Below, piece by piece: positions 24,377 through 36,659 of a DNA stretch of 64,000 bases. The position numbers and the translations under genes are program-made. The notes below the pieces were generated by a model. The model had not been told where the DNA came from, ran no database searches, and saw nothing but the letters and a program-made list of their open reading frames with translations. Numbering within the stretch: position 1 is the first letter of the stretch; the number at the start of each line of letters is the position of its first letter. Source of the DNA: Ceriagrion tenellum (taxonomy: Eukaryota > Arthropoda > Insecta > Odonata > Coenagrionidae); NCBI GenBank assembly GCA_963169105.1, contig OY720634.1, forward strand, positions 117,526,430 to 117,590,429, given 5' to 3'.

Positions 24377-24976
24377 CCTTCTCTCTATGAATAAATATTA
24401 AATACAGTACATTGGTTCAATTTGCCAATTCAACTTATAAAATCCAGGCAGCGTAAAAATAATGTCATGACATCAGAAGTATTACTAAAAAATTTCCCCA
24501 TTTCCGAGGTTTATACATAGAAAATCTTATATTCTTTACCAATTTGAATATTAATGAATAAATTTGAGAAAAAAAATGCAATGAAGCAAAATTAAGAATA
24601 TGATAATAAAAACTTTCATAAAATTGATCCAAATTTGTTCGTATCACATTGAGACGATTATCGGGGCGAAAAATTAGAATTTTTACTGAGGTTACAAGAA
24701 CCATTATCAATTATATTTTTCTAAGTCAATGGTCGGCAAATAAAATTTTCGAATATTAACGGTTCACTTAAAAATAAAAACCATCGTTTCAATAAAAAAT
24801 TGTTTAATGAGAGGTTATTTATTCGTAGAAGAATCACGAATTAATTTTAAACCAAAGGCGGAAAGCTTTTTTGGAGTTTTTGGGAAATATCACGACTCAA
24901 AAGTTGTTTCATTTTTCTTCATACCATATCGATATGTCTTCTCTTTTCCGCTGGAACTCATCCTTCTCTTTTCCAA

Positions 24977-25032
24977 AAATTAAAACAGTTCATAAATTAC
25001 CAACAACCTCGACCGGCATGAGAAATAATCAA
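24977..25032 (+). repeat. Dispersed repeat, copy 2 (CAACAACCTC)
   Basis: Second copy of the 24321-24376 repeat, same block order and orientation. Confidence 0.65.
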
Positions 25033-25908
25033 TCACAGCAAAGGGGGTTTTGGAAGAGAGTAACGTCTCTCTGCGTGATGAATCGTGGGGTGCAGAGGGA
25101 GACGGGGGAAAGTGGAACACAGTCACAATTTTAACCCTCAAAGGATTGAAGCCAGGGAGATAAAACATTTGAAGGCCGAGTGCTAAGGAGAATTTTTCAC
25201 TGGGGTGAGAGGAAAGGCGCGAAACTAATTGATTATCGGTTATCATTTAATTGGACCATCTATTAAAAATCATACTCTGACACGGCATATCAGAGGCATA
25301 GATAAGCACTAAAAATGGCAACGATGTAAAAATCACCTTTTAGACAAGTTTGGCAACGCTGCCGCTTTCTTTTTTCAGGCAAGTTTGAATGCTTTTTGTA
25401 TGTTTCTTCTTTCATAATCAGGCAGTATATATGCCTAAGAGTAACTGAGCTTCTTCCAAACCATATTAACAAATATATATTTTTTATGATGTTAAAGTAC
25501 ACACTTTTAAAGCCATCGAATTTACAATGTCTAATTCAAAATAGATATTCAATACTATATTCCTTAGAAATATTTTGTAGTGTTCGACTCAGGACATGCT
25601 ACTTCCAAAGGAAATGCAAATTAGATAAATTTTCTATTTGCTTATTTTGATCATTTTCTTACCGTTTATCGAATATTCAAGTTATTGCGAGAGCCCAATG
25701 TATTAAGTGTTATTAGTTCCTACTAGTTTAGGGTGATGACTACTCCGACCAATGAAGTATTCGCTCAGATGGAGTTATTTGTTTCGTGCATATTAATTAA
25801 ATGCTATATTGTATGCAATACAAAATCGTTATATGGCTACATCAAAGAAGTATAATTTTATTATTTCTCTGATTAAAATAAACCGTTTTTATTATCCCTT
25901 CATTTCAG
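25033..25908. other. Unassigned AT-rich DNA
   Basis: Nothing recognised. The last 40 bp would be the branch and polypyrimidine region of the candidate exon that follows. Confidence 0.45.
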
Positions 25909-25973
25909 TTGCATAGTAAGTACATGGATTTATTTGCTACTCAAGACGCTGAGAACAAACCTGGGAACTCCGG
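25909..25973 (+). CDS. Candidate small exon with a start codon
   Basis: A good acceptor (TTATCCCTTCATTTCAG, AG at 25907-25908) and a strong donor (CGG|GTGAGT, GT at 25974-25975) bound a 65-bp segment. It has ATG at 25924-25926 in the context TACATGG and stays open to the donor, encoding MDLFATQDAENKPGNS plus two bases (phase 2). A branch-point-like CTGATTAAAA lies about 35 bp upstream of the acceptor. It could be the first coding exon of a plus-strand gene with a noncoding leader upstream. It cannot join directly to the exon at 53764, which needs phase 0, so at least one exon between them would be required. No family is recognised. Chance pairing of splice-like sites is a real alternative. 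Confidence 0.3.
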
Positions 25974-25979
25974 GTGAGT

Positions 25980-26575
25980 TTTTTTTACTTTTGGAGAGTT
26001 AAGATATTTTTTACATGGCAGCATTTTTTGTTTTGAATCCCGCTATTTATTCTTCAGAAATGGTACCCTATTTTAGATACGCGGTATTTTTTCCAACAGA
26101 CAGGTTGGCCTCCACGCGGGAACATGGGCAAACGCCTTATCTACACACTCGAAAGAGGTCGATGAGCCTTATTTTTGTGTGTCCTTCCCCACAACACCTT
26201 CAGAATATATATTTAGCGCTGAAATAAATGGTTTGAAGTGTCATCGATTCCATCTTCAAACGACTGTCTAGACCCTAATAACATCAATGAGGTGTTTTGG
26301 CACACAAACAAAGGGCTTTAAAATAGTCGGAGTCAATTAATATTTTCCCCATAAATTGTAAAACAACTCAAATTGAAAAGCTTGTAAAATAATTTGTACA
26401 GGTAAATAGATCAATCAAGTACCAGTATCTGAGTATTTACAAATATGAAAAACTCACCCATTTCAAATCAGTTAATTTTGTCAGCTACTCAAAAATTAAT
26501 TTTAGCCAATATGCTGTAGGTATGCATAGAATATACTATTCATTATCAAAATTTTTATAACCACAAAAAACAGAT
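25980..26575. other. Unassigned AT-rich DNA
   Basis: No gene or repeat recognised. Confidence 0.5.
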
Positions 26576-26579
26576 CCTG

Positions 26580-26760
26580 TGGCCTGAATATTAGATGATT
26601 TACAATAGACGACCACACAAAAACGCCCTGAAAGGTGAAATATCCATCTTTGCGGGATTTGAATCCGTGAACATAGGGTTGACCGATGAAGAATTTGGTC
26701 CGCCTCTCCAACGAGAAGCGGACCAAAGTCATCATCAGCCGGCGTGGCGCGGACGCACCC
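26580..26760 (-). mobile_element. tRNA-derived SINE, family 1, copy E
   Basis: On the minus strand a T-arm-like GGATTCAAATCC is followed by GCAAAGATGGATATTTCACC and a TTGTGTGGTCGTCTATTGTA body. This parallels GCAGATGTGGATATTTTTCA and TTGGGTGTATTGTAGA in copy D (58505-58795). It is the only family 1 copy on the minus strand. Confidence 0.55.
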
Positions 26761-26764
26761 CCTA

Positions 26765-27340
26765 GGTTTCTACTCTCAGATTATTTTTATTATCTATTAT
26801 ATATTTCATTTAACTCCTGACGAGTACCCTCGCGATAACTTCTAAATCTACGTCACTCTACCTCAAAAATTTCTTGTATGTGTTCGTGAGAAGTTACGTA
26901 AGTCTTGAGAACAGAATATAACAATCGAACAATAAACCTCTGAGTAAAATTTAAAAAAAACAATGAAGCAATTTACACTCAATTTTAAACTTTACCATCA
27001 ATTTATCCTACAAAAAGATAAATGAATGATTCATTATTGGTGCAAACTTATCTTGTTTTAAGCAAATAAAAGCAACTCACACCATACAATACCACGAAAT
27101 TACATCAAAGTTATAAAGAATAATATTCTTAAAATTTTCGCACATTTCGTTACCTATTTAATCTCAATTTCATTTTCACCAGTGATCGTATATTCTGCGA
27201 ATGACTAAGAAACGGCATTAACGTGTTTAGGAATCAGAAGAGGAGACTCCTGTCTTTATTAATATTAATTGAGTGGTTCCTATATTACTGACATTACTCA
27301 AAAATTGTGCAATCTGTTTTTATCTCAATTAAAATTTAAA
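26765..27340. other. Unassigned AT-rich DNA
   Basis: No gene or repeat recognised. Confidence 0.5.
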
Positions 27341-27341
27341 A

Positions 27342-27815
27342 CCATTTCGAAATAATTTTTACACGCATTTACTCTCATACTTGTATGTTTTTGTCCATTC
27401 TTCAAATTTTGAAATAAATTATTATTACGGAAAAATATCTTGAACAACTAAATTAAAAAAACAGTAGTTCTCCCTATAAAAAAGTTGTAACTGAATAAAC
27501 TAACAAACTATCACCATTTTGAAATAATTCATATGCATATCTGCACGCACTCATGGATGGTTTTGCCTGAAATTCATTCCTCCAATTCTGAAACCAGTTA
27601 TTTTACTGAAATAAATCTTGAACATTTAAATTTTATAAAACAGGAATTCTTCCTGTAAAAAAGTTGTAACTGAATTAAATGTATTTACCGCTGAGAATAC
27701 AAAGAATGCAGGAAAAAGACGACTCAGAAGCCATTTCGATATTATTCTTTCTCGAGAACATATGCCATATTCTGAACCTGTATAAAATGAAAACTATTTA
27801 TTGAATACGATAACA
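27342..27815 (+). repeat. Diverged tandem array, about 2.5 units of 170-215 bp
   Basis: Unit 1 starts at 27342 (CCATTTCGAAATAATT), unit 2 at 27514 (CCATTTTGAAATAATT), and a partial unit 3 at 27731 (CCATTTCGATATTATT). Units 1 and 2 share the order CGCA.TYACTC, TTGAAATAAATT or CTGAAATAAATC, TCTTGAACA, then AAAAAAGTTGTAACTGAAT. Similarity is patchy, so the array is old. No reading frame is conserved between units. Confidence 0.7.
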
Positions 27816-27819
27816 TAGC

Positions 27820-28900
27820 AGAATAGGGAGGGATGCAAAAAGACTTTTAAAAAATATTCATTGCTTATTCCAAGCAGTTTTAGTGTTTGAAAGAGGTATG
27901 AGGACTCTTATGCTTCTTTTACTGTACTGTTTTTTGCATAAGCGTCCGTTTCGTTATGTAGTAATAATTGCCACGTGGAAAGATTTAACTAGACTAGAAG
28001 TTGATCCACATATCTACTACTGCGCCACTCACGCTTCCTCGTTCTGCCTAATTCAATTTGATAGCATTCAATGAAACTAAATGCAACCTTGCAGTTCAAA
28101 ATACAAGGAAAAAGAGAAAGTTAAAAAATGTCAGTTGCAATTGTACCACGGAATTTACGCCGTGCTTAACTACACGTTAATGACTTTCACACTGACCCAA
28201 ATTTGGCGATGACGCACGTAAAATTTCCTGGGAAAAAATTAAGAAACTCATCAAAGTCTGGAATCGTACGATGAATTTTGTATGTCCACGCCGATTCACA
28301 AAATACTGAGCTAATATTCCCTTGAATATTATTTGACGATATTTCGCGCATTATACTGAAGTATTTGCTATGCAAAAGTACATTTTAACTGCAACTGTAG
28401 GATTCGGATTTGCAGGCTTCGACTTCTTTAAATTTCTTTTTAACCTGGGTAGCTAACAATATTGGAACCCAACGCCATAAAATTGAATCAAAAACCATCG
28501 AAAAATGTATTAAAATAAAACTATTGAATGCATATTGTATTTAAAAGCTACCGAAACGTTGGTGAGCACATTGTACATACGCCCTATGCTTAAGACGCTC
28601 TATGTGCCTTCGACGTAAACGCGGGCATGCTGAAAGAGAAAAGAAGAAAATATTAAACTGGAAACGCTGTTGAATAATGGCAATTCTTACCCATAAACTA
28701 ATCATTTTGAAATTGATTTATTTATGGAATTAGAAGTTAAAGTGCATTAATTCAAAACTTAAATGTTTTTGGTGAATTTGAGTCTTAATTATTCCTCTGA
28801 CGCAACCAACGATCATCCAAAAAAAATATCATTACCGACTGTCAATGAAAATATAATTTTTGTAACAATATCAAATTACATCGCATGTTGAACTGTTATG
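27820..28900. other. Unassigned AT-rich DNA
   Basis: No gene or repeat recognised. Confidence 0.5.
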
Positions 28901-28904
28901 TTAT

Positions 28905-28932
28905 TACTAGCTGTTACCCATGGCTTCGCTCA
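28905..28932 (+). repeat. Insect interspersed-repeat motif (TTACCCATGGCTTCGCTC)
   Basis: AGCTGTTACCCATGGCTTCG resembles the widespread insect repeat word with the form ..ACCCGCGGCTTCGCTCGCG.., found at the ends of LINE/SINE-type elements. Only this short stretch is recognisable. The assignment rests on remembered similarity, not a search. Confidence 0.35.
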
Positions 28933-29052
28933 TCTCAAAATTCTTTCTATCATTGTTTTCAATTCATTCGTTCTACCATTTTTTCTTACTGCCTACTCCC
29001 CTCACTCCTTGTTGGGGATTTAAGTATTTCTATGCTGTTTACGTGGTTCTTA

Positions 29053-29120
29053 GCGTCAACCGCGATACATTGTGAAGAGGTGGCTATGTTTCGACTCTCA
29101 TGAGGATGTTTCAATTTCCC
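29053..29120 (+). other. Weak exon-like segment
   Basis: A TTCTTAG acceptor-like site and a CCCCG|GTAAGT donor (GT at 29121) bound 68 bp with one frame open (RQPRYIVKRWLC...). The acceptor tract is mediocre and the frame matches no known family, so this is recorded only as a lead. Confidence 0.15.
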
Positions 29121-29124
29121 CGGT

Positions 29125-32010
29125 AAGTACACTAAATTTTCGAAAGTTTTTAGCAATTTTATTGTTAGTTGAGGTTTATTTGCAAAGGCCAACCATTAAA
29201 TTAAATGACATTTAGGAGACAACAGAACGATAGAAATCCGTAAAATTGAAGGGCTCAGTCAAGTTGGGAGAGAAAAATAAAACATGCTTAAATATTTGAG
29301 TTTTTATCTCTTATCACAATATTTGTTGCTCAAACGAAAACTCTGACAGAGATTTTGGCTCTGATAATATCTGTTTCACAAAATACACTCTCCAAAACAG
29401 GCGATGAATAAATAGATTGTAATTCATTTTGTCTAATAATTTACCTTAGCAATTATTCATCTGCAACCCATGCACTACAAATTAGATTTAAAAATTCTGT
29501 TGGAGAGGATTTTTTTTTTATTTCTTTACAAACATCTATTGTCTATGATAGAGGTATTTGAAAAATGTAATTTTCTTACCTTTGCCTCTATAGCACATAT
29601 AGTTCAATTTTATAGTAATTTGCAAAATATGCTTTCTTTAATGTATGATTATTTTTGAGTGGAAGACATCTATATACCAGTGTGGTTCAACAGCATGATC
29701 GCTGCACATTGATACGATCGTGTTTGAGACAAGGTAGGGCACACATTTCGTGAGAAGACGGTGATACACGCGTCATTATCGTGACGGGTCAAGGATGAGA
29801 TAAAGTGGTTGCGTTTTGTCAATGGTCCTTGAAAGGTTTTGAAATTGGAAATATCGGAGACGAGATTAAGGGACCGACCAGCTTGCAGTCACAGTGAGGA
29901 AAGAGGACGGCCTTCATGGACAAAAATAGTGTTTAGGAAATTTAAGGTATTTCTTGAAGGAAAATGTTTTGTTTTCATCCTTGTGTCAATTCGCTATCAT
30001 TCTTTATTGCCCGGAAAAGGCACCCCTTTTAGTATTTATTTCATTTTTCGTTCTTGCCTGTGAAGCATTACGGTATAAAACTTGTCGTGAAGCGAACATT
30101 AATTTCGGTGTCGCTTTAGTCAAAAGAGCGTGACGGAGACATTAGGGATTATCGGTTTAATACCCAAGAATCGATAAAATTGTATTTTTAATTCTTTTGA
30201 GCCTTCGTAATTCTTCAAGTCAATTGCAGAGGATTTACCTACAAAGGTAATAATTCAAGTTTTATCCATGAAAAAGGTTATTTATGGATTATGATAACAA
30301 TTTCAAACAGTGCTTCAATTACTAATCTTTTTCATCCATTACTTAACTCATTCCTTCCAAAACAGAACTGAAATGGAGCACATTCAGCATCTTTAAGCCT
30401 TTGATGGCCTACTTATTCACTTTCACCACATTACAAGCCTAATTATGGATCATGATGACTGAAAGCCATACCCTCCTCTCTTTTTCCAGACCGCTGCTAA
30501 ATTAGATAAGGCTTTCGATATCAAGGTGATGATTACGGCTTTTGGTTGCTGACCCAAAAAAAACCTATTAACTTAGTTTTGACATCACTAATGATAAAAA
30601 TAAAAGAGTTAGATCAATAATTCGACATTCGTAGTATCTCCCTCAAACTTTTCTATGATAACTAACTGTTTAATGAGGCGCCAACTTCTCTTGATATTTC
30701 CGACAACAAAAGAAACGATATTGTAAACCTTTTGTAAACCAGGCGAAGTCCGCGCGCATAGCAGCTTCAGTGAGAATTTCAAAAGCAAAAACGTAATAGT
30801 TAAGATAGGCCCAGAGTAACTAAATTGTGACTAAATTTTGCCAGAGAACTGTAATATTCCTAAACTTATATACTGTACTTTTGTTAGAGTAACCCATATG
30901 CATTATGGAAGTGCATACATCATGACGATAGGTTCATAACTTCGCTATGACGGAGTTATTTCATAAATGATTTGTGAAGAGCATTGTTATCCTCAAGGAT
31001 TCTATGACATGCAGATTAAAATTTTTCACTTTCTTCAGGAACGGCTTTGATAATATGTTTACTAATCTGCTTTAGATCGAAGTCAGAAAAGCTAGGTAAC
31101 CAATATCGTTCTCACTAAGAATTATCTGAATAGTAGATTTTCGCGAATGCTACCGGGAAACAACTCATCAAGACTAATAAAAGACACGTTCAACATCTAG
31201 GACATGATTACATTAAACGATTTCGAATAATGACAAATAAATGCAATTTTAATAAAAATGAAAAAAAGTCAACGTCCCCCTCGCTTTTTCTGTGAATCCA
31301 TGCCATCCACCACCAGTTCAATTTCAATGAAACAGTCATTTGTCTCAAAAGAAATGGCGGGAATGAAACGATTTTTTTCAGAGAACATTTACGCATCATC
31401 ACTTTCGTGTAAAACATCCTTCCAGTTTGAAGAGGAAGTTACGCTTGGAAATTAATGGATGCCTTCACAACCTTGGCCCGAATTTTTTTAGGTACGCTAC
31501 CTAGAATATACTGATTAAATATTACAGGTCAAAATGAAATACACCTGCATCACTTTTTTTCTAATCTATATATTCCCGAATACTACCTACACGTCTATGA
31601 CATGGAATTCTAATAACTGAATATCAAAGTCTTAAACAGCTCTTAAATAGTTTTTAGAGACAATTTCCATCCAAAACTTTACCCTTTTTGCAAATTAATG
31701 CTGAAATTTCTTACGTACGATCACTTCCACTTGAAATAACTAAATTTCTATTTTTCAAATCTCTTCCAGCTCAGTGATTTAAGTTCGGGATTATTTTTTA
31801 ACGAACCCTTTTTCTTAAACCGAATATTTGTTTATAGCATATTCGTTTAAATGCTTATTTACCCAGATTCAACCTCGTAGCATCTGAGGGAACTTTCTAA
31901 AGACTGATGATCTTGGATTTGATTGCTTAAAACGTCATTTTTCTATTACTTAGCATTATTCCGCACGAATAAATCGCAGATGATCCCCAACCTTAGTCCG
32001 ATTTCAGATT
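29125..32010. other. Unassigned AT-rich DNA
   Basis: No protein domain, RNA or clear repeat recognised. Confidence 0.5.
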
Positions 32011-32015
32011 TAACG

Positions 32016-32055
32016 TATAAATAGTGACCTGCCGTCTCGTCACTGTGTCAGAAGA
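32016..32055 (+). promoter_or_regulatory. Possible TATA core promoter at island edge
   Basis: TATAAATAG (32016-32024) lies at the left edge of the GC-rich island, about 26-34 bp upstream of the TCACT/TCAGA words at 32040-32052 that partly fit an initiator. The match is modest, and no downstream coding exon has been tied to it. Confidence 0.25.
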
Positions 32056-32099
32056 CTGGAGGATTCAAGAAAGCAACTAAGGGAAGGATATCCTCCTCT

Positions 32100-33860
32100 T
32101 TATCCCCCAAAACATCCAAAAACGGAGAACTTGCTCACAGCACCCATTTCCATCTCCCTCACCTGGAACCGCTTAATCACCAAGGCGGCGGCCAACCCGA
32201 AATGGCTCACGGCCGGGCAAGAATAAGGCGATGCCACGTCACCGATAGGGGCGACCAAATGGGACGGACGTCAGTCACACGACCATCGTGGGGAGGAACG
32301 GATTGTGCTGTTCATTTATTTTTCCCTTCCAACCCCCCCACCCTCCCTCTTGCGACTTTATCTCTCCATTTTTCGACAGCCTTGCCGCTTAGAAGGACTC
32401 GGGTGGGCGGTAAAATTAGGGGAGATGCTTGGAAAAGTAGGGAGAACGCTTAACGTTGCTCATTTTTCTTTCCAAACTCTACCCTAGGAGAGAACTCGCA
32501 GCGGTCCAGTACGTGAGGGGAAGGATGATTTTTAATGGAACTCGATAGCTTCGTTTGGTCACGATTCGCCCCCTTAATTGGTTTCGAAACCCTTCAAGGG
32601 TACCGCGGGTGGTGGGTTGTTTTTAAGGATTTAGTGTGTTCCCTGGGCAGGGAATGGCTCGTTTTGGGGTGGAGGGCACCCCCCTCTCCCCGCCTCATTC
32701 GAGTCCAGTTGAGGATCTTGATACCCTACCCCCCCCCACACCATTTCGGACTCCTAACCCAACCCAACCCACCCTTACGGCTCTTCAGAGTTCCCCACCC
32801 GCCCAACCCGCCGGCTTTCCCCTTTCTCACCTCCGTGATGATATGCTAACGACGATTCTGTGACCTTGCACTCGCCGGCGCATGCGTAGAGGCAAGCTTT
32901 CGCCCGTGCCGCCCCTTTAAGGACGACAGATCATATCCTCGCCGCCTCAAACCTCGTGGCTCGAGACCCGGGTCGCTCACTCGAAAGCACAGCTCAGCGC
33001 GGGACGGTTTGTGCTCAAACCGAGTGCAGTTTGTACGTTAAATCAAGTATCTTCGGATCTAGAAGGAGATTTATTGTGGAGCAGCTTATTCTTCAACCGT
33101 CTATGCGAAGAAAAACCACGCTGATAATCATCTCGAATTTGGGGACCTGGTGCGCTCACTTGCAAGCAAAGTCGGCACTGTTTTTGCTCAAGTTGAGTGC
33201 AGTGTATACGAAAGACGCCAGTAGTTTTTCGTATGTCGTTTGCAGTTTAAGTCGAGAGTAGTTTTTACGCAAGACGAGAGCAGTTTTCACCAAAATCGAG
33301 TATCTTCGGCGTCGACGAACTTCTGTTTTGTCTTTCCGGGGACTCGACACTCAACTTGCGTCTTCAGCAGTACGAGTCATCTTTGGAAACCTCGTCCGCA
33401 CACCGTGAATAAAACGGTGTCGCGGTTTTTTCCGGCACTCCCCAGTGCCACGCCCTCACACCCTCACTTCACCAAGTTGTGCATGTAAGCCGTCAAAGTG
33501 GTTGGCCCACGGCGAGGGACGGTGAGCGGAGAGGGCTTCGGCAGACGAGGCTTCTACTTCTCGCTCAACGGTGGAACGTGGCCCGGCCAGGGGCGGAAGA
33601 GGCGAATGAGGAGCCCCCGGATAATGAGCTACTCCTTCGAGGTCCTCTCGCTACCGTCGGCCGTTCATTCGGAGGTAAATTGAAAGGTAAAACCATTAAT
33701 CCCCTTCCGTTACGGGGGTTTGGGGAAGTCCCGCTTGAAACTTTGCCTCGCCCATCTTTAGCGCGTTCATTCAAAACTGGAGAATATTTCAGCCAATCGG
33801 TTCACGGCCATCATCCTCGAACATTCTCCCCGGCCCCACCTCTATCGGAATGAACTCGCC
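32100..33860. promoter_or_regulatory. Largest CpG/GC-rich island of the window
   Basis: About 1.7 kb of GC-rich DNA with frequent CpG, C-rich runs (32330-32350, 32720-32800) and a nested repeat at 32974-33310. Several frames of 60-124 codons are open on both strands (longest 33479-33853 plus), but none has domain character. Islands like this often mark promoters and 5' exons in insects with low gene methylation, so a start for the plus-strand gene with its exon at 53764 is conceivable. An old LTR or other GC-rich transposon is the alternative: an AATAAA lies near 33409 and a TGG-starting stretch near 33499, but no paired LTR or convincing primer-binding site was found. Confidence 0.35.
32974..33310 (+). 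repeat. Nested GC-rich direct repeats (GAGTGCAGT units)
   Basis: A block of about 62 bp (CGCTCAC..GAAAGCA.. TTTGTGCTCAA..GAGTGCAGT) at 32974-33035 recurs at 33153-33215, offset about 179 bp. From 33196 to 33290, shorter degenerate units of the kind GAG(T/A)G(C/T)AGTTTTTACGCAAGAC are repeated 3-4 times. TATCTTCGG ends both the first block (33048-33056) and the array (33301-33309). The AGTTT cores resemble insect initiators, but this may be coincidental. Confidence 0.65.
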
Positions 33861-33864
33861 GGTA

Positions 33865-35180
33865 AAAAATCGAATTTTGCGGCTTTAATTCCCCGCCTCG
33901 GGCTGCTTGAATAACTCTTGATTAATTACGCTGCGAATTTCCAGCTTTGATTAATGTTGTCAGCAATCACAAAGGTTGTGATATCAAATTTCCGTAATTG
34001 CCGTGGATGGTCATATTTAAAATACATAAATTTCAAAATAAAAATTCCCTAAATGATTCTTTCCTACTTCTCTTCAATGTTTCTATCTGGCTGCTTTGAA
34101 GTTTTACGTAAAAAAATTAAGTATCGAGACAAGTCTCTTTATTCAGAAGTTGGTGGTCAATGTGACTTTTTACCTGATTCAAAATGTAGTATAACCTGGA
34201 TAACGAAATTAAGATGAAAAATAAGAAAATAATCAATCTCCAAGTTGCACATATTCTTCCTTTTTCTGGGAAAAGCATATTTTTTCGCCTTATCAACTTC
34301 ACGTTTTTTAAATTGACTGGTAGGATTTTGGATAGCACCCACAACAACATCTACATTTCGGGTTTCTCAATGAACGCTCACAACGGATGGTCACATATTT
34401 ACCCTCCTCTGTCTACTACGTTCAAACTTGTGAAAAATATGAGATTTTCAGCATCATCTTGCTCTTTTGCTGATAACCCAGCTAAATTATAGGTGACCGC
34501 TCCGATTCCGAGGACGCTTTGGCTCTTAAGTCTGCCGGAAGTTCCAGGATCCTTGAATAGGGGTATTTTCCCAGTAAAACGCGTACTATGGTATACATAT
34601 CGTGACGTAAGCATATTAAGGTGTATTAATGGGATCTCGTTATTCCCATGGTAGCAGCCCATGGCAGACACGCCGGATAGTCACGCTACACACGATGAAT
34701 CTTGCTAGTTCCTCGGAGGTGTAATTTCAAGCGAAATGATAACTTCACATCCGGTTTCATTATTTAAAATTAGTTTTTTTTCTTTTGGGCATTCCGAGTG
34801 AAAATTATGGAAATGCACGACTTCGCAAAGTAGTCTCTTCTTCCGGTATTGAACGTGATTCTTGGGAAATAAAGTAATTTTCGATCAAAATAATGCCTTC
34901 ATTCATCGGAGAAAATTAAAATTCCGCGGCTAAGCATGACCTTAGATTCATGTTTTCTCGAGAGTAATCGTTTTATGTTTAGTATCAAGATCACCTCATT
35001 GACGTTCTAAAACGATAAGTTGTTTACGGGATTTTTCAAGGAAAGATTTTATGATTTTACTGGGATCTCACCAAACTAACCAAAAACTGAGGGTTGCTCG
35101 CCCGCTATTTATTGACCGTTCCGAGGCGTGGCGTTTTTTCCATCCCCTGAATCAAGTCTCTGAAAGATATATCTCTATTT
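33865..35180. other. Unassigned DNA, AT-rich
   Basis: No gene recognised. Confidence 0.45.
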
Positions 35181-35183
35181 AAA

Positions 35184-35213
35184 TGCTCCGCCAAGGATTT
35201 TTCCCGCGGAGCA
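35184..35213. repeat. GC-armed hairpin TGCTCCGC/GCGGAGCA
   Basis: Perfect 8-bp arms with a 14-nt loop in otherwise mixed DNA. Function unknown. Confidence 0.7.
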
Positions 35214-35234
35214 CGCACATTTCGCAGAGATCGA

Positions 35235-35330
35235 ATCGCAAAGTGCAATATGACGTGGCGGGGATCGAACCGTTTGTCCTTGGTAGAAGAATAAAGCCAT
35301 TATAAACATTCATCGCTGGTCTCCACGCTT
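35235..35330 (-). mobile_element. Possible tRNA-derived SINE remnant
   Basis: On the minus strand a B-box-like GGTTCGATCC is followed by a CCGCCACGTCA tail (plus 35253-35270). The A-box region is unconvincing, and there is no full cloverleaf, so it is not a functional tRNA gene. Confidence 0.3.
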
Positions 35331-35334
35331 GAGA

Positions 35335-36480
35335 GAGACCTCGAGCTTTGAAATTTAAAAGTCTCTCTCCGCTGAGGCAGATATAAAACTAAAATCAATG
35401 ACTGAAACTCCGTAAGACCATGGGATTCTAGCAGCTCCTGAAGGACGGGACAGTAAATACGCTACGATACATATGTTTATAACGATGATGTTAAGCGTAG
35501 ACATTTCGTAATGTAAAGCTAAATTTTATCATTTCACTATTGGACTTTTTAAATATTAGAACTGTGTCTTTAGTGAGCTCTATTTTAAAACTACGTATTA
35601 TTGCTTACAATTGTAACTGCAAGATAAAATCATTTTAAATAGCTGGAGTACAAAAAGAAAATCTTTTATTATTTCCTAATGTCGTGGCGATGCCCGTATG
35701 CCTCGGGGTTGTTTTTTGAATAGTTGCGATCATTACGCCGGAAATTAAAAATTCGTTTCTTTCAACAGTATACGCTTCTCAGATAATCATCCGAAAACTA
35801 TAGCATCCCGATGAGAAATCAAAACTTTTTATTGACGCTTTCGAATGGTAAGGTCATCGTCCTCTGTTGAGGAGGGGCCGAATCCTCACTTGCCTCTCCC
35901 GTTTCGTTTCCGTTGGTTCGAGTACGGCGCGGCAAAGATTTTTCTTCATCCCAAGCATCGGAGATTGTGATTGCTATGTTTTATCGGTGAATCAAAAAGG
36001 TGTAATGACGTAAGTTCTCGACAATTGCAAACGTTACCTGCCTACAACACCAAATTTGCTTCTATCAGTTGTTTAGATTTTGTTATAGAAGTTCGATGGA
36101 CTTTTAATAAATTTTAAGCGCAGTAGCTAATTTGTTAAGTAAAAAATGGCTAATTGGCATAATTATTCGTATAATGCAATGTAAAATATACATACTGTTT
36201 TATTACTCACTTATGCACCCGTGATGTTCAAATTTCTGCACCCAGTTGGTGATGTGTACGTAAAATTTAGTTTTTACTTTAAATTAGGATATCTATCCCA
36301 GTAAAATTTAGTTGAAAAGTCAAGTCAAGTAAAATATTTAGTTGATGGCAAGATTTTAATTAGATATAACTTTTAGCAAATTGCCGTTGTACAGCAATGC
36401 CCTAATGGCCGCGACGGGAACATACCCAACCAGTCCACAATCTGGCGGAAATTCGAAAGCGTTTTATGTTTCTCAAGAGC
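35335..36480. other. Unassigned DNA
   Basis: No gene recognised. Three GTAAAATTTAGTT-like words recur at about 36260, 36302 and 36330. Confidence 0.4.
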
Positions 36481-36659
36481 ACCGTCCGAAAACTATTTCG
36501 ATGACCCAGAACTAGCATGTTCTTTGCTACAAGTAGCCATTGTAACTAAATTAGCAGAGGCCACTTTCGGAGTGGATGTAAATGAATATACTGTGTTTAT
36601 ATGGGACCATGACCCGTGAAGTGGAGCAAAATTATTGGAAAATAAGACGAACAATTGAA

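Noticed and set aside
32860..33520. Solo LTR of a retrotransposon
   Set aside because: An AATAAA and a TGG-starting stretch are present, but no second LTR, no convincing primer-binding site and no gag/pol nearby.
33479..33853. 124-codon frame in the CpG island as a gene
   Set aside because: Open mainly because the region is GC-rich; no recognisable domain and no clear donor or acceptor.
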